Shown here one piece after another: positions 55,526 through 64,000 of a stretch of DNA of 64,000 nucleotides. The notes under the pieces are model-generated. The model saw only the letters and a program-made list of their open reading frames with translations, searched no databases and was not told where the DNA came from. The stretch comes from Ifrita kowaldi (Eukaryota; Chordata; Aves; Passeriformes; Cinclosomatidae): positions 116,152-180,151 of the forward strand of contig VZRS01000218.1 of assembly GCA_013398055.1 (NCBI GenBank), given 5' to 3'. Each line of letters starts with the position of its first letter. Within the stretch, counting starts at the first letter, position 1. Made by a program: the position numbers and the translations under genes.

Positions 55526-57142
55526 AACTCTGCTGGCCCAGGAGAGCCCAGAGCTTCCTCCTTGGGTCCACAGGAACATTTATAATTTGGGGTCACCACT
55601 CACAGCCAGATCAGAGCAAAGGGGAGATCCCTGCTGGCTTTACCAGGTGCAGGAACAAGCCCTTAACCACCAACACAGACAAGGAGAAGTGCCCCAATAC
55701 ACAAAGCGAGGCTCCTGCCCAGCTTTATTGTCAGCTTTCTGGGGACAGAAGTGGTTTTCAAGTCCTAAATACCAATATTTGCCTTCTTTTTACTACAGCT
55801 TGTTGTTTTCAGTGTGATTATAGAGTAACAGAATCAGATCCACCAGGTACCACCACCACCTTTTCCTGTTGACACAACACAACCTAGTAGAGGCAACAGC
55901 AGCAGAGACACCCAGACACAGCAACTGAGATGAACAAGACCGTGTGATCTGTGCAAGTCTCCACCCCAAATCTGCAGGCATGGCTCAGAAAATTGCACAG
56001 TAAAAGTCTTTTCTACTCTCTCAACAGCTCACAGAACGTCCTCATGAACAAGACTGCAGTGCCATCTTCTCCAGGGTATAAAGCAGCCAGAGACAGAGCC
56101 ACACTTGGCCCTGAAATCACATCAAGCCTTTTTGTCCACTGACCCAGAAGTCTCCAGCTTTCCTGCAGGTTGGATAATTTATAACATAAAAACTCAGATT
56201 ACTTTTCCCTGTCACGAGCTGGTGGTTTTTGCAAAGCTTCAAGCAGGAAGTGTTTCTCCTAATGCTGAATATTTCATTCACTGTTATGATTAAGGCCATC
56301 CTCAAAGGCTCCATGCGAGGCACAGGGAGCAGATGAGGCAGCAGGGATGAACACGGGGATGAAGAAAAGCCTGACAACAAGAGGCAAACACAGCCCCCAA
56401 GGAAGCATTAGATACCTACCGTGTACAATCAGAATAAATACTCCTTTCTAGTTCTCTCCCTCCTCCTTCGATCATGCTTCCAGGTCAATATCTTGTGAGA
56501 GGCAGTCCTGACTCCAGTGTATCCTTCAGCCCTCACCAGGATCTGACAGCAGGTATCAGTTGTGGAAATAAATAAGTAAAGAACGTTTCCTCCCAACCAA
56601 AGCACTGCTGTTTGATTCAAATAGGAAATCTGTCCTGGGCAGGAGAAATGCACAGCAGAATCCATATGGAGAGTCACTTATTCTGGGAGCTTCACATGCA
56701 CCAAGTGGTGAGGAGGAACTGAAAGACAAGCGCAGATCACGGTAGCCAGTGCCTGCCCCAGCCCACTGGAAGGACTGGTCACTCAGCAGGACATCCAACA
56801 CCACATCCCAACACATCTGACTCTGTGTGGCCTCTTTCCCTTGCCTTCCCTTCCTCTTCAGCACACAGCAAGGATGAGACACCAGGTTTGAGCATTCTCA
56901 CCACCCAAAACACCCGGGCCCTCACTGCCCTGCTGAGTAAGAGCAGCAGCAGCCCTAAAATGTGGAGAACTTGGCTGATCCATGCAGCAATTCCCCCCAC
57001 AGCAGGGCTCAGGGGCACAGGATCCAGGGGCTGGTTTGCTGACCAACAGCAGGAAGAGCAGTGTCAGACCAGGCTTTCTGCTTTGCGTGGGGAGCAGAGA
57101 AGGGCTGAGCTTTGCAACAACCCAACAGAGATCCTGCTCACA
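55526..57142. other. Non-coding, nothing recognised
   Basis: Balanced sequence. A 243-codon plus-strand frame beginning near 56825 runs on past this stretch and across the CR1 scrap at 57143. It has low-complexity Ser/Thr/Pro content and no recognised domain, so I do not call it a gene. Confidence 0.45.
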
Positions 57143-57200
57143 TTCCTGGAATCATTAAGGTGGAAAAGCCCCCTGGGACCATGGAGCCCAACCATTACCT
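57143..57200 (-). mobile_element. CR1 LINE 3' scrap
   Basis: Antisense, about 58 bp: 'attcctggaatcattaaggt' and 'ggaaaagccccctgggacca', then 'tggagcccaaccattacc'. Short, but in the right order for the CR1 terminus. Confidence 0.65.
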
Positions 57201-58459
57201 CAGCCAGGTCTGTTTCTTTCCCTGCCCATGAAGATGCCCCAGCAGCACAACCCACACTCAAACTGCACTCCACTGTATTCTTGCCCTCTCCAGCTTTTCT
57301 AAAGCTGCCAGCCTTCATCCCCTCCAGCAAGACCTCCCCAAGAAACATGATCCAGTATCCTCTGAGTTACTCCAAAGCACTCTGCGCTGCCTTTTCCCCA
57401 AGCAGGCTGCAGAAACGAGCCAGGCCTCCCAGCAGGACGCACACCCCGCTGTGCCACACCAGGCTGAGCTCCGTGTCGCCGTCCCAGCGACTTTGGTCAC
57501 ACCGTGACTTGGAGAGGTCCCCTCTCCTGACTCACCCACAGCACGAGGGACAGTGATGTTATTTTATTGCAAGTCTCTGCTGCCTGGAGAAACAACTCTC
57601 TCCATTTGAACAAATGAGTTGCACATATGCAGAGCTGTAAAATATAACCCAGCCTGCAGGAAAGCTCAGTTTTACCCCCGAATTCTTCCTTCAGGACCCC
57701 TCCTGATGGACAGTCTGCACACAGCTCTGCCCCTTCCAGTGCTCCCTGGGAATTCCAGGATCTTTGCATACCTATCTGTCTGCAGCTGGACCCACTGCAT
57801 CCAAAGTGGGACCAACAGCCCATCTTCCATCTCATCCCACCTCCTTCCAAACCAGTGTTCACGAACACCTGCCCGCTGCCGCCACGTTCCTTCTCCCTGC
57901 CCTGAGCTCCCAAGGCTAAAACTCACACACTGCTCCAGTTTGCAGAATCCTCATTGTTATAAAGCTCTGAATGATGCCATTTTTCTTCACTTGTGTGCAC
58001 GTTAGTTGAGTAGAGAAGCAAATCTCACCACTCCACATGCACCTGAACCTGCAGCAAAAGGCAGCCCTTTTTTTTTTTTTCTCTCCAGAAGAACCACCTG
58101 AGTTGAGGATTTCACCAGAATCCACAACGAACAGTAACAAGAACTAGGTAACTGTAGCTCCCATGGGGGAAAATGTAACCTCACTCCTTTTCCGAGAATT
58201 TCTTGAGAACAGCACACACCAGGATGAATTCCTTGTTCCAGGCTCACAGTGAGGAGGGAGGACCCTTCCCTTGGAGATAAAGTTTTGCCCAGCACAACCC
58301 CAGAACCAACGTGAGCATTATTTTCCCTGAGCAAATGCAACACAAGCTGCTGCAGCACATCAGGAAGATCCAGGCAGGGGAAGGATGTGAAGCGACTGGT
58401 GACAGCCCAGTTATGAGTAACTGCTACTCCTCCAAGCGAAGGTAACACAAATTCTAGCA
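57201..58459. other. Non-coding, nothing recognised
   Basis: No repeat family or exon. A T13 run lies at 58068-58080. Confidence 0.4.
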
Positions 58460-58640
58460 GCAAAGCAACGCTCTCACGTGCCCACATGTGACAAATGGAA
58501 GTTCATTTGACACCGAACGAGACACAGTGTACTAATGCTCACAGAATTTAACTGTAATTAAGTCTCGCTGACAGACACCTCATTAAAGCGCCGCTTCTCC
58601 AGAAAAATTAATAAAGTGAATTATTTCCTGCGTGTGAAAT
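58460..58640. promoter_or_regulatory. CNE-like tract
   Basis: Repeat-free sequence with 'gctctcacgtgcccacatgtgac' E-boxes (CACGTG and CACATGTG), 'gaatttaactgtaattaagt' and 'aaaaattaataaagtgaatt'. Regulatory texture only. Confidence 0.35.
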
Positions 58641-58856
58641 ATCAGGGGTTTTTCACTCTTCATGAAAGATACATGGAGTTCAGCTCAACTGGATGTCGGT
58701 GCTCCCCGGAATGAAGGAGTGACACGCTTAAAAAGACATTTAAAACAACACATTGCTGTGCTGCCAAAACCCAGGCTGAGATGCTCAGCCCCTGCACGTT
58801 ATTTTATCCTGTGGTGGCAGAAAATAAAACCCTTAAAATACAGTTCTTCACCCGGC

Positions 58857-58890
58857 AGACACAGACAGATAGATAAACAGATAGATAAAA
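58857..58890. repeat. (GATA/GACA)n microsatellite
   Basis: 'cagacacagacagatagata' followed by 'aacagatagataaaataac'. A simple GACA/GATA repeat that also supplies GATA words by chance. Confidence 0.85.
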
Positions 58891-59469
58891 TAACTGGCTT
58901 GTTATTAGAAAACCAAACTAAATTAAGACAACCTAATCTGGGCTAAACTAAAAAAGAGGATTCTCATGACCCAAAGATCCAGTTTTCAAATCGCAACTTT
59001 TTGGGGTTTAAATGCTTCTTATGTGAGGAACAAAGGTCCAGCCATTGAGGAGAGGGGCAGAGGGCTGAGTGTGCCCAGGCCCACGAGCCAACACACATTC
59101 CTCTGCACTGGGAGATGGCTCTTTGAAGCACATTTTAATCAAACTTCTTTGAGGTAATATCCAACATGAACTACAAGAAATGAAGCTGATCGAGACGTGC
59201 CCAGTAGTGAATGCCATGAAAAAGGCCTGAATTTTCAGAGGGGAAGGCCAAGCTGTAATTCCTTGTGAAGGGAAAACCACGGAAGCTTTCCAAGAGATTT
59301 TTACAGTCTTTTTCTAATTGTTCCCTTTTTCAACATCATTATGCAACCCCCGTGTGCTTTCCTGCTTCTCTACCCCCCTTTATTTCACCCATTCTCCCCC
59401 CCTTCAACTTCTTCTAAATGCTGTGAGGCAGCTCCTTTAAGACAGCCAGAAATACAGCGCAGATTTTTC

Positions 59470-59490
59470 TCTCCTCCTCCTCCTCCTCTC
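59470..59490. repeat. (CTC)n microsatellite
   Basis: A pyrimidine trinucleotide tract, ctcctcctcctcctcctc. Confidence 0.85.
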
Positions 59491-59559
59491 AGTTTAAACT
59501 GCCCAAATCTTTCCGGTGAAGAAGCATTGCCCAAAATCTGCTCGCTATTCAAGCAGCCC

Positions 59560-59715
59560 TGGCAATGACAAGCAGCACTTCATGAATCATCTGTTATATA
59601 CTGCCTTATCAACACGGTCCACTGCAGGAGAAAGTAAACCTGGCCCACTTTGGGGCTGTGCACAGCACAATCAAAATGCAAGTGGCATTAATTACAGGAG
59701 GGCTCTGAGGAGTTC
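59560..59715. promoter_or_regulatory. CNE-like tract
   Basis: Repeat-free sequence with 'cttcatgaatcatctgttat' and 'gcaagtggcattaattacag'. Texture resembles conserved non-coding DNA. No further evidence. Confidence 0.3.
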
Positions 59716-59741
59716 ACTCATCCAAGGATTCAATAGAGGCT

Positions 59742-59768
59742 ACATATATATATTGTTATATATATATA
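59742..59768. repeat. (TA)n tract, interrupted
   Basis: Two (TA)n blocks separated by ttgt, forming a self-complementary AT-rich stretch. Confidence 0.88.
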
Positions 59769-61271
59769 GGAGGCAATGTAAATCAAACCAGAATGCTAAC
59801 AGCCATTTCCTCCCCCACCACACACAGCTTTTACTTTAATATTTTAAAGGACTATTTACCCCTTTTACTGGTTTCCAATATTGTAACATTTCTAATTATT
59901 AAAGCAGACAGCTTTAGTGTTTCTGCTGTTTGTCAGCTTCAGCTGCTTGAGGCGAACACACATATTTTCACAGGGTTTTTTTCCCCCCCAAGCCAGACCT
60001 CCAAGCTCAGCAAGTGAGGGGAACCTTGCACTGCTCTGTTTCCTTCCACTGCTCTGGAGCATTGGCGTGCTGGGGAACCTGGCAGCAAAGGTACACTCAA
60101 GAGAGAAGCTATCCATGAGGGAAGGGGGCTCAAAACTGAAAAGCAATTGGGAATTCAGTGGCAAGACACATCCCATCAGCTTCTCTGCCCAGTGAAACAC
60201 AGCCTCACAAAAGCACAAACTCGAGGGATTCCAGCAGGACTCTGATAAAATCTAAACCCACGTAGACTAGGTAGCAGGATTGAAAAGGATGACGGAAAAC
60301 CGATGGGGTAACTGGAAACAAGCTAAAGGCGAACTGGCAGAGCAAGGAGGTACAATATGACACCACTAAAGAAGCCAGCAAGAAGAATACTTGGCAAATA
60401 TTTAACAAATGTCATTACCAGTGGCCCAATAACATCTTCAATTAATATTTCCTTGTGGTTTGGGACAAGCTCTGCCATTTGGAACAGGCCAGCAACAGAT
60501 CCCACTGAGCAAATGAACTCCTCTGTGTGTACTCAACCATGGGTACAGGACAAGGGAAATACAGTCCCAAGGGCTGGGGTTTATATTTTTGATACATTAA
60601 TATAAATACACAGTGCCAAGGAGTGCACAAACGCTTCTTTAGCTGGAGGAGGGCACCAGAGAAGTGCTTTAACCCCAAGATGGAGCTGGCACAGCTGGGC
60701 AGTGAGCACTCAGGTTCTCAAACCCTGAAGGGAGCATCACTTAACCCACACAGACCCAGGGTGACCTCAACAAAACATGGGACAAGCGGCTCCAGTGACC
60801 TTACAAAGGTACAGCGTGGCACACCAGCATGGGAGGAATGCTGGAAGATGAAGGAAAACTGTCCTGAAATATTTGATTCTATCCCATCTCACATATTTAA
60901 GGGCAAGTTTTAGTCTCAACACTTCATTTGCAATGTGTTTGGGCACTCCATGTATAGAAAGTCTGCAGTTGCCCCTGATTTGAAACTGCAAATGAACCTT
61001 GAGGACAAGTTTCAGGCACTGCACCAAGTTTCTGGTTCACAGATACACCTTAAGCTGGCTTTAAAAGGTCTATTCCCCAGAAAGCACAAAGCATTTGAAA
61101 GAGAGATAAAGAGGGCAAACTCAGCTAAACCCACGGGCAGGTTTAACCTTTATTTTGAACAAGCCCAACTCCTCACCCCTGCAGTGCCACAGGGGATTTA
61201 AGGTTGAAGACTCAACTCCAGCTTCTCAGCAGGCTATAAACAGGCAGCTTCCACCTCTGCCCGTGGGAAGA
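59769..61271. other. Non-coding with one protein-like minus-strand frame
   Basis: No transposon is recognised. The minus-strand frame at 60323-60505, described separately, is the most protein-like sequence in the window. Confidence 0.4.
60323..60505 (-). other. Protein-like open frame, possible exon remnant
   Basis: A 60-codon minus-strand frame beginning with GTG and ending at TAG. It encodes an acidic stretch (NHKEILIEDVIGPLV) followed by about 30 mostly hydrophobic residues (KYLPSILLAGFFSGVILYLL) that would span a membrane. Codons look ordinary and the composition is not CR1-like. An acceptor-like 'tttgctcag' lies just inside the 5' side, but there is no convincing donor and no recognisable family. 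It could be a terminal exon, an old processed pseudogene fragment or chance. Confidence 0.2.
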
Positions 61272-61480
61272 AGGAACCCTCCCCTGTGAGGGTGGGGAGG
61301 CCCTGGCACAGGGTACCCAGAGAAGCTGTGGCTGCCCCTGGATCCCTGGCAGTGCCCAAGGCCAGGTTGGACAGGGCTTGGAGCAGCCTGGGACAGTGGA
61401 AGGTGTCCCTGCCCAGGCAGGAGGTGGCACTGGATGGGCTTTAAGGTCCTTCCCAACCCAACCATTCCATGATTTTATGG
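61272..61480 (+). mobile_element. CR1 LINE 3' fragment
   Basis: Sense CR1: 'ccctgtgagggtggggaggc', 'ggcagtgcccaaggccaggt', 'gggctttaaggtccttccca', ending 'accattccatgattttatgg' with both octamers recognisable. Confidence 0.94.
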
Positions 61481-62064
61481 CAGAAGGCCGGGAGAAAAAC
61501 AGGCACTGACCATGGGGGCTGAAGTCACTCGTGCTCAAGCTGCTGCTCCCGAGGAGGGGGCAAACCACGAGGCTGGCATGCCACAGGCTGGTGCTGCAAG
61601 CAGAACAACCTGACAAGTTGGGCAAAGCCTCCACCCAAAACCATCCCTCAGCTAACCCAGGTCCATGGGACCTGCAAACCTCCCTAACCAAGTGCTCCAA
61701 GGCTCAGGAGGCAGGCTGGAGTTCAAGCCCCTGAAGATTTGGGCAAAGCACGTTGCTTTAGGACAACCCACTGCAATCTGCACCTACCTAAATACCTCTT
61801 ATCAGCTCCTGCTACCAGGTAACTTCCTCAGGAGTTCAGCGATCTCCAGGTGTCTGTAAACACATCACTCCTAGCTTAAAAAACTCCTTCATTCTTGTAT
61901 TTACCTTTTCTTGTATTTACCTTTTCCTGCTGTTATTGCACTGCTGTTTTTTATCTTTCCTGCATTAACAGGACGTTGCCTGTGAAACAGAAGCACAGCA
62001 GAGAGTTGCATCTTCACCAGCACAAAGATTATGCAAGAAACTACTGTCACTGTTTTTATCTACT
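61481..62064. other. Non-coding with small tandem duplication
   Basis: Unique-looking sequence. It contains a perfect 16-bp tandem duplication, ttgtatttaccttttc at 61895-61910 and 61911-61926. Confidence 0.5.
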
Positions 62065-62180
62065 CATAGAATGGTTTGGGTGAAAAGGGACCTTAAAACC
62101 CATCTTTGCCACCCCCCTGCCATGGGCAGGGACACCTTCCCCTATCCCAGGTTGCTCCAAGCCCTCTCCAACCTGGCCTT
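62065..62180 (-). mobile_element. CR1 LINE 3' fragment
   Basis: Antisense terminal 115 bp: 'tcatagaatggtttgggtga', 'cccctgccatgggcagggac', 'ttgctccaagccctctccaa'. It breaks off at 'cctggcctttttttattttc'. Confidence 0.93.
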
Positions 62181-62779
62181 TTTTTATTTTCCTAGTGATT
62201 CACCATCAAAAGGCAAGCAAGAAAGTGAAACTAACTTCCACTACAGAGTTCACCTGCAGCCCACAGCAGGATCTTGGTATCGTCCACCTGTTATCTCCCA
62301 CCCTGGACACTCCCTGGGCTTCTCAAGAACTTGATAATTCACACCTGGCAGTGCTCCTCTACTTTAGGATAGTCTGTTCAGGAGATTTTAGGAGATGGCA
62401 GCACACAGACAGCCCAACAGACATCTCCAACCAATGGAATACAAGCTTTCCATGCCATACATGTGCTTTCCTTCCATGCCTCCATCCCACTGAGCAAACG
62501 ACCAATTCTCCTGGCATTCTGAGCTGATTTTCAAAATGGTTTTTCTAATCCTTTCTAAAGCTAAGTCCCGAAGCAAAACAAACAAACAAAACAAAAAACA
62601 AACCAGGGTGGCCAAGTTAAAATTTTGAAGATTTAAATATATTTTTTCCCTAAGTTTAGACCAGCAAGGGCACAGCTTAGTATCAACACCAGGAATCTGT
62701 CAGATGCACAGGCTAAAACACGCCATCCAAGGACGAAGGGAAAAAGCAGAGAATCCTGGAAAGCTGCATCTTCCACATT
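62181..62779. other. Non-coding, nothing recognised
   Basis: AT-rich sequence with an (AAAAC)n-like stretch at 62575-62602. No exon is recognised. Confidence 0.4.
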
Positions 62780-62975
62780 TCACTTTATCCAGAAAATCTG
62801 CAGTCGCTAAAACTTACTCTTTCTAACTGGGTGGCATTTTACATTTCCAAATGTAATTGAGTGAGCGTGTTGCCATGGCGACAGCAGGGCTCTGCAATAA
62901 CTTTGTTGCCTTGTAATTGCTGTATATTTGTATACAAGCAGCTGAGCTTTCTTTAATTCAATGCCCTCAACTCTT
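62780..62975. promoter_or_regulatory. CNE-like tract with RFX-type X-box
   Basis: The word GTTGCCATGGCGAC (62869-62882) matches the palindromic X-box bound by RFX factors (GTTGCC-ATGG-YAAC type), with one departure in the right half-site. It is followed by 'ataactttgttgccttgtaa' and 'gctgtatatttgtatacaag', AT-rich and repeat-free. RFX X-boxes mark ciliary and some neural and immune promoters. Lying 0.5-1 kb left of rising CpG density, this one may belong to a promoter region on the right. Confidence 0.42.
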
Positions 62976-63084
62976 CCAGCGAGGCTGCGGAGCGACGACG
63001 GCAGCTTTTTAGGCTGAGAACTCCGAACAGCAGTGCTGGAAACATCAGAAACGATTAAAACTCAGCGCCGCGACTGACCGCATT

Positions 63085-63101
63085 ACACACACACACACAC
63101 A
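63085..63101. repeat. (AC)n microsatellite
   Basis: About eight AC units. Confidence 0.9.
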
Positions 63102-63188
63102 GAGAAAAAACCCCACCACGAAACCCTGCCAAGAACCAGATTATTATATAAACTTCAGAGCTCCTTAGCTTTTAAAAATGTTGCCGTT

Positions 63189-63222
63189 ACAACAACAACA
63201 ACAAGAAGAAAAAAAAAAAAAA
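63189..63222. repeat. (AAC)n/(AAG)n and poly-A low-complexity tract
   Basis: 'aacaacaacaacaagaagaa' followed by a run of A to about 63222. Confidence 0.85.
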
Positions 63223-63289
63223 GCACAATTCAGATAATTAACTCCAGGTAGATTTGGCACCGAGCGAAGCACTTTGAGGGCAGGGAATA

Positions 63290-64000
63290 ATGCAGCACGA
63301 GCCCCATTTATTGACAGGGCATAATACCAGTAAATCAAAACGCCTTGGCCAGGGCGATTATCCACTCGCCGTGGCTCCCAGGGCCAAAATAATGCTTGCT
63401 CCATCTCCCCGGCCTCAAATCAGCGTTATGAGGACAACGGGATGCAGCTGTGGGAGACGAGCACGGCACCGAGCTGCCTGGTGGGAAAGAAGTGGGGAAG
63501 ACGGGAGAGAGCCAATGCCTCGCCGCACGCCCCATCCCAAGGTTTTACAAGGCATTTTCACACCCTGAATCCACCCACACCTTCCCGACACGGATCCCCA
63601 CTCCTTGGGAGCGTTTTCAGAGCTGTAATCCAGCCTGGAATATGAGGCAAGGCTGGAAAATGAAATCCGCTCGCACGGGCGTTAGCGGTGACGAGCCTAA
63701 TTTATGCAAATCTGCCAAAACAGCCTATTGAGAGTCAAAAACCCCACCGAAGGCAGCACTACCGCGGAGTGGGCGCACAACACAATTACGCAAGTGCTTT
63801 TTTTGAGCGAAGGGCAGGTTCCCTTCCCCTCCAGACGCTGCCCAGCGCCGAGCACCGACAGCGTCAAATTATTGTTATGTAAATCCATCTGCTCCGCGGA
63901 GCTGTCAGGGCGCCGGCCAACACCTCGGGCACCACATCTGGGGCGCGGGCAACATTTTTGGCGGGGGGGGGAGAGCCGGGACCGCGCAGCATCTTCCCTG
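63290..64000. promoter_or_regulatory. CpG-rich right edge, possible CpG-island shore
   Basis: CpG becomes frequent from about 63350 and peaks at the window end ('gctccgcggagctgtcaggg', 'ggggcgcgggcaacattttt', 'ggaccgcgcagc'). CNE-like words are interspersed: a POU octamer ATGCAAAT at 63704-63711 and 'gtcaaattattgttatgtaa'. There are no CR1 copies. This is what the shore of a CpG-island promoter looks like, but no exon lies inside the window. Confidence 0.45.

Noticed and set aside
56825..57556. Longest open frame (243 codons, plus strand)
   Set aside because: Ser/Thr/Pro-rich low-complexity composition, no recognised domain, and it runs across an antisense CR1 scrap at 57143-57200. Best explained by chance in stop-poor sequence.
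58857..58890. GATA motif cluster
   Set aside because: The GATA words are units of a GACA/GATA microsatellite, so they were not counted with the paired-GATA elements.
59742..59768. AT-rich palindrome as a possible hairpin or origin
   Set aside because: It is an interrupted (TA)n microsatellite. Self-complementarity is automatic for such repeats.
1..64000. CRISPR arrays, tRNA and rRNA genes, operons, insertion sequences
   Set aside because: The window is vertebrate DNA. I saw no regularly spaced repeats, no tRNA B-box (GGTTCGAATCC type) with a matching A-box, and no rRNA-like sequence.
1..64000. Endogenous retrovirus or LTR elements
   Set aside because: I searched by eye for paired long terminal repeats, primer-binding sites and retroviral protein motifs and saw none. 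All recognisable dispersed repeats are CR1.

Overview
This window is vertebrate, almost certainly avian, nuclear DNA. The evidence is about 36 fragments of the CR1 non-LTR retrotransposon 3' end, on both strands. They are recognised by phrases such as ggtttgggttggaagggacc, the palindrome cctgccatgggcagg, and 3' ends made of ATTCTATG-like octamers. These fragments cover roughly 8 kb by my count. I recognise no complete protein-coding gene, rRNA, tRNA or known microRNA. Most open frames lie in CR1 3' UTR sequence or are short chance frames. The stretch reads as intergenic or long-intron DNA.

Layout. From 0 to 24 kb the sequence is CR1-rich, with islands of sequence that look like conserved non-coding elements (CNEs): 1.98-2.24, 13.2-13.57, 17.85-18.7, 20.7-20.9 and 22.5-23.0 kb. 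From about 23.9 to 34.8 kb CR1 is almost absent (one 80-bp scrap), and there are regulatory-looking tracts at 24.6-25.4 and 28.8-29.1 kb and CpG-dense patches at 28.2 and 33.0 kb. From 34.8 to 51.7 kb CR1 returns as scattered short copies plus the longest copy (50.3-50.95 kb), between AT-rich, homeobox-motif-rich tracts at 36.6-37.2, 37.5-37.75, 38.3-38.6 and 39.8-40.7 kb. From 51.7 to 61.3 kb repeats are sparse again. The last 1.2 kb (62.8-64.0 kb) combines an RFX-type X-box with rising CpG density, as at the edge of a CpG island.

Two assembly problems matter. Each single N (404 and 21560) is flanked by near-identical sequence. Positions 1-403 recur at 1776-2178, and 20668-21559 recurs at 21561-22452 with one mismatch seen. 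Both fit unmerged overlapping contig ends joined by a 1-bp gap, so these are probably false duplications. The CNE-like element near 2.1 kb and a CR1 copy near 21 kb are each counted twice because of them.

How the parts may work together is inference. Several CNE-like islands carry GATA, POU-octamer, SOX, MEF2, CRE, TCF and homeodomain sites. Four of them carry closely paired GATA sites, one inside a 15-bp-arm inverted repeat at 29056-29090. This resembles the cis-regulatory landscape of a developmental gene whose exons lie outside the window, possibly to the right of 64 kb. I did not find a convincing new protein system. The best leads are the paired-GATA inverted repeats, a TATA/MEF2/splice-donor cluster at 17.9-18.15 kb, the X-box and CpG edge at the right end, and two weak exon-like frames (48.5 and 60.4 kb, minus strand).
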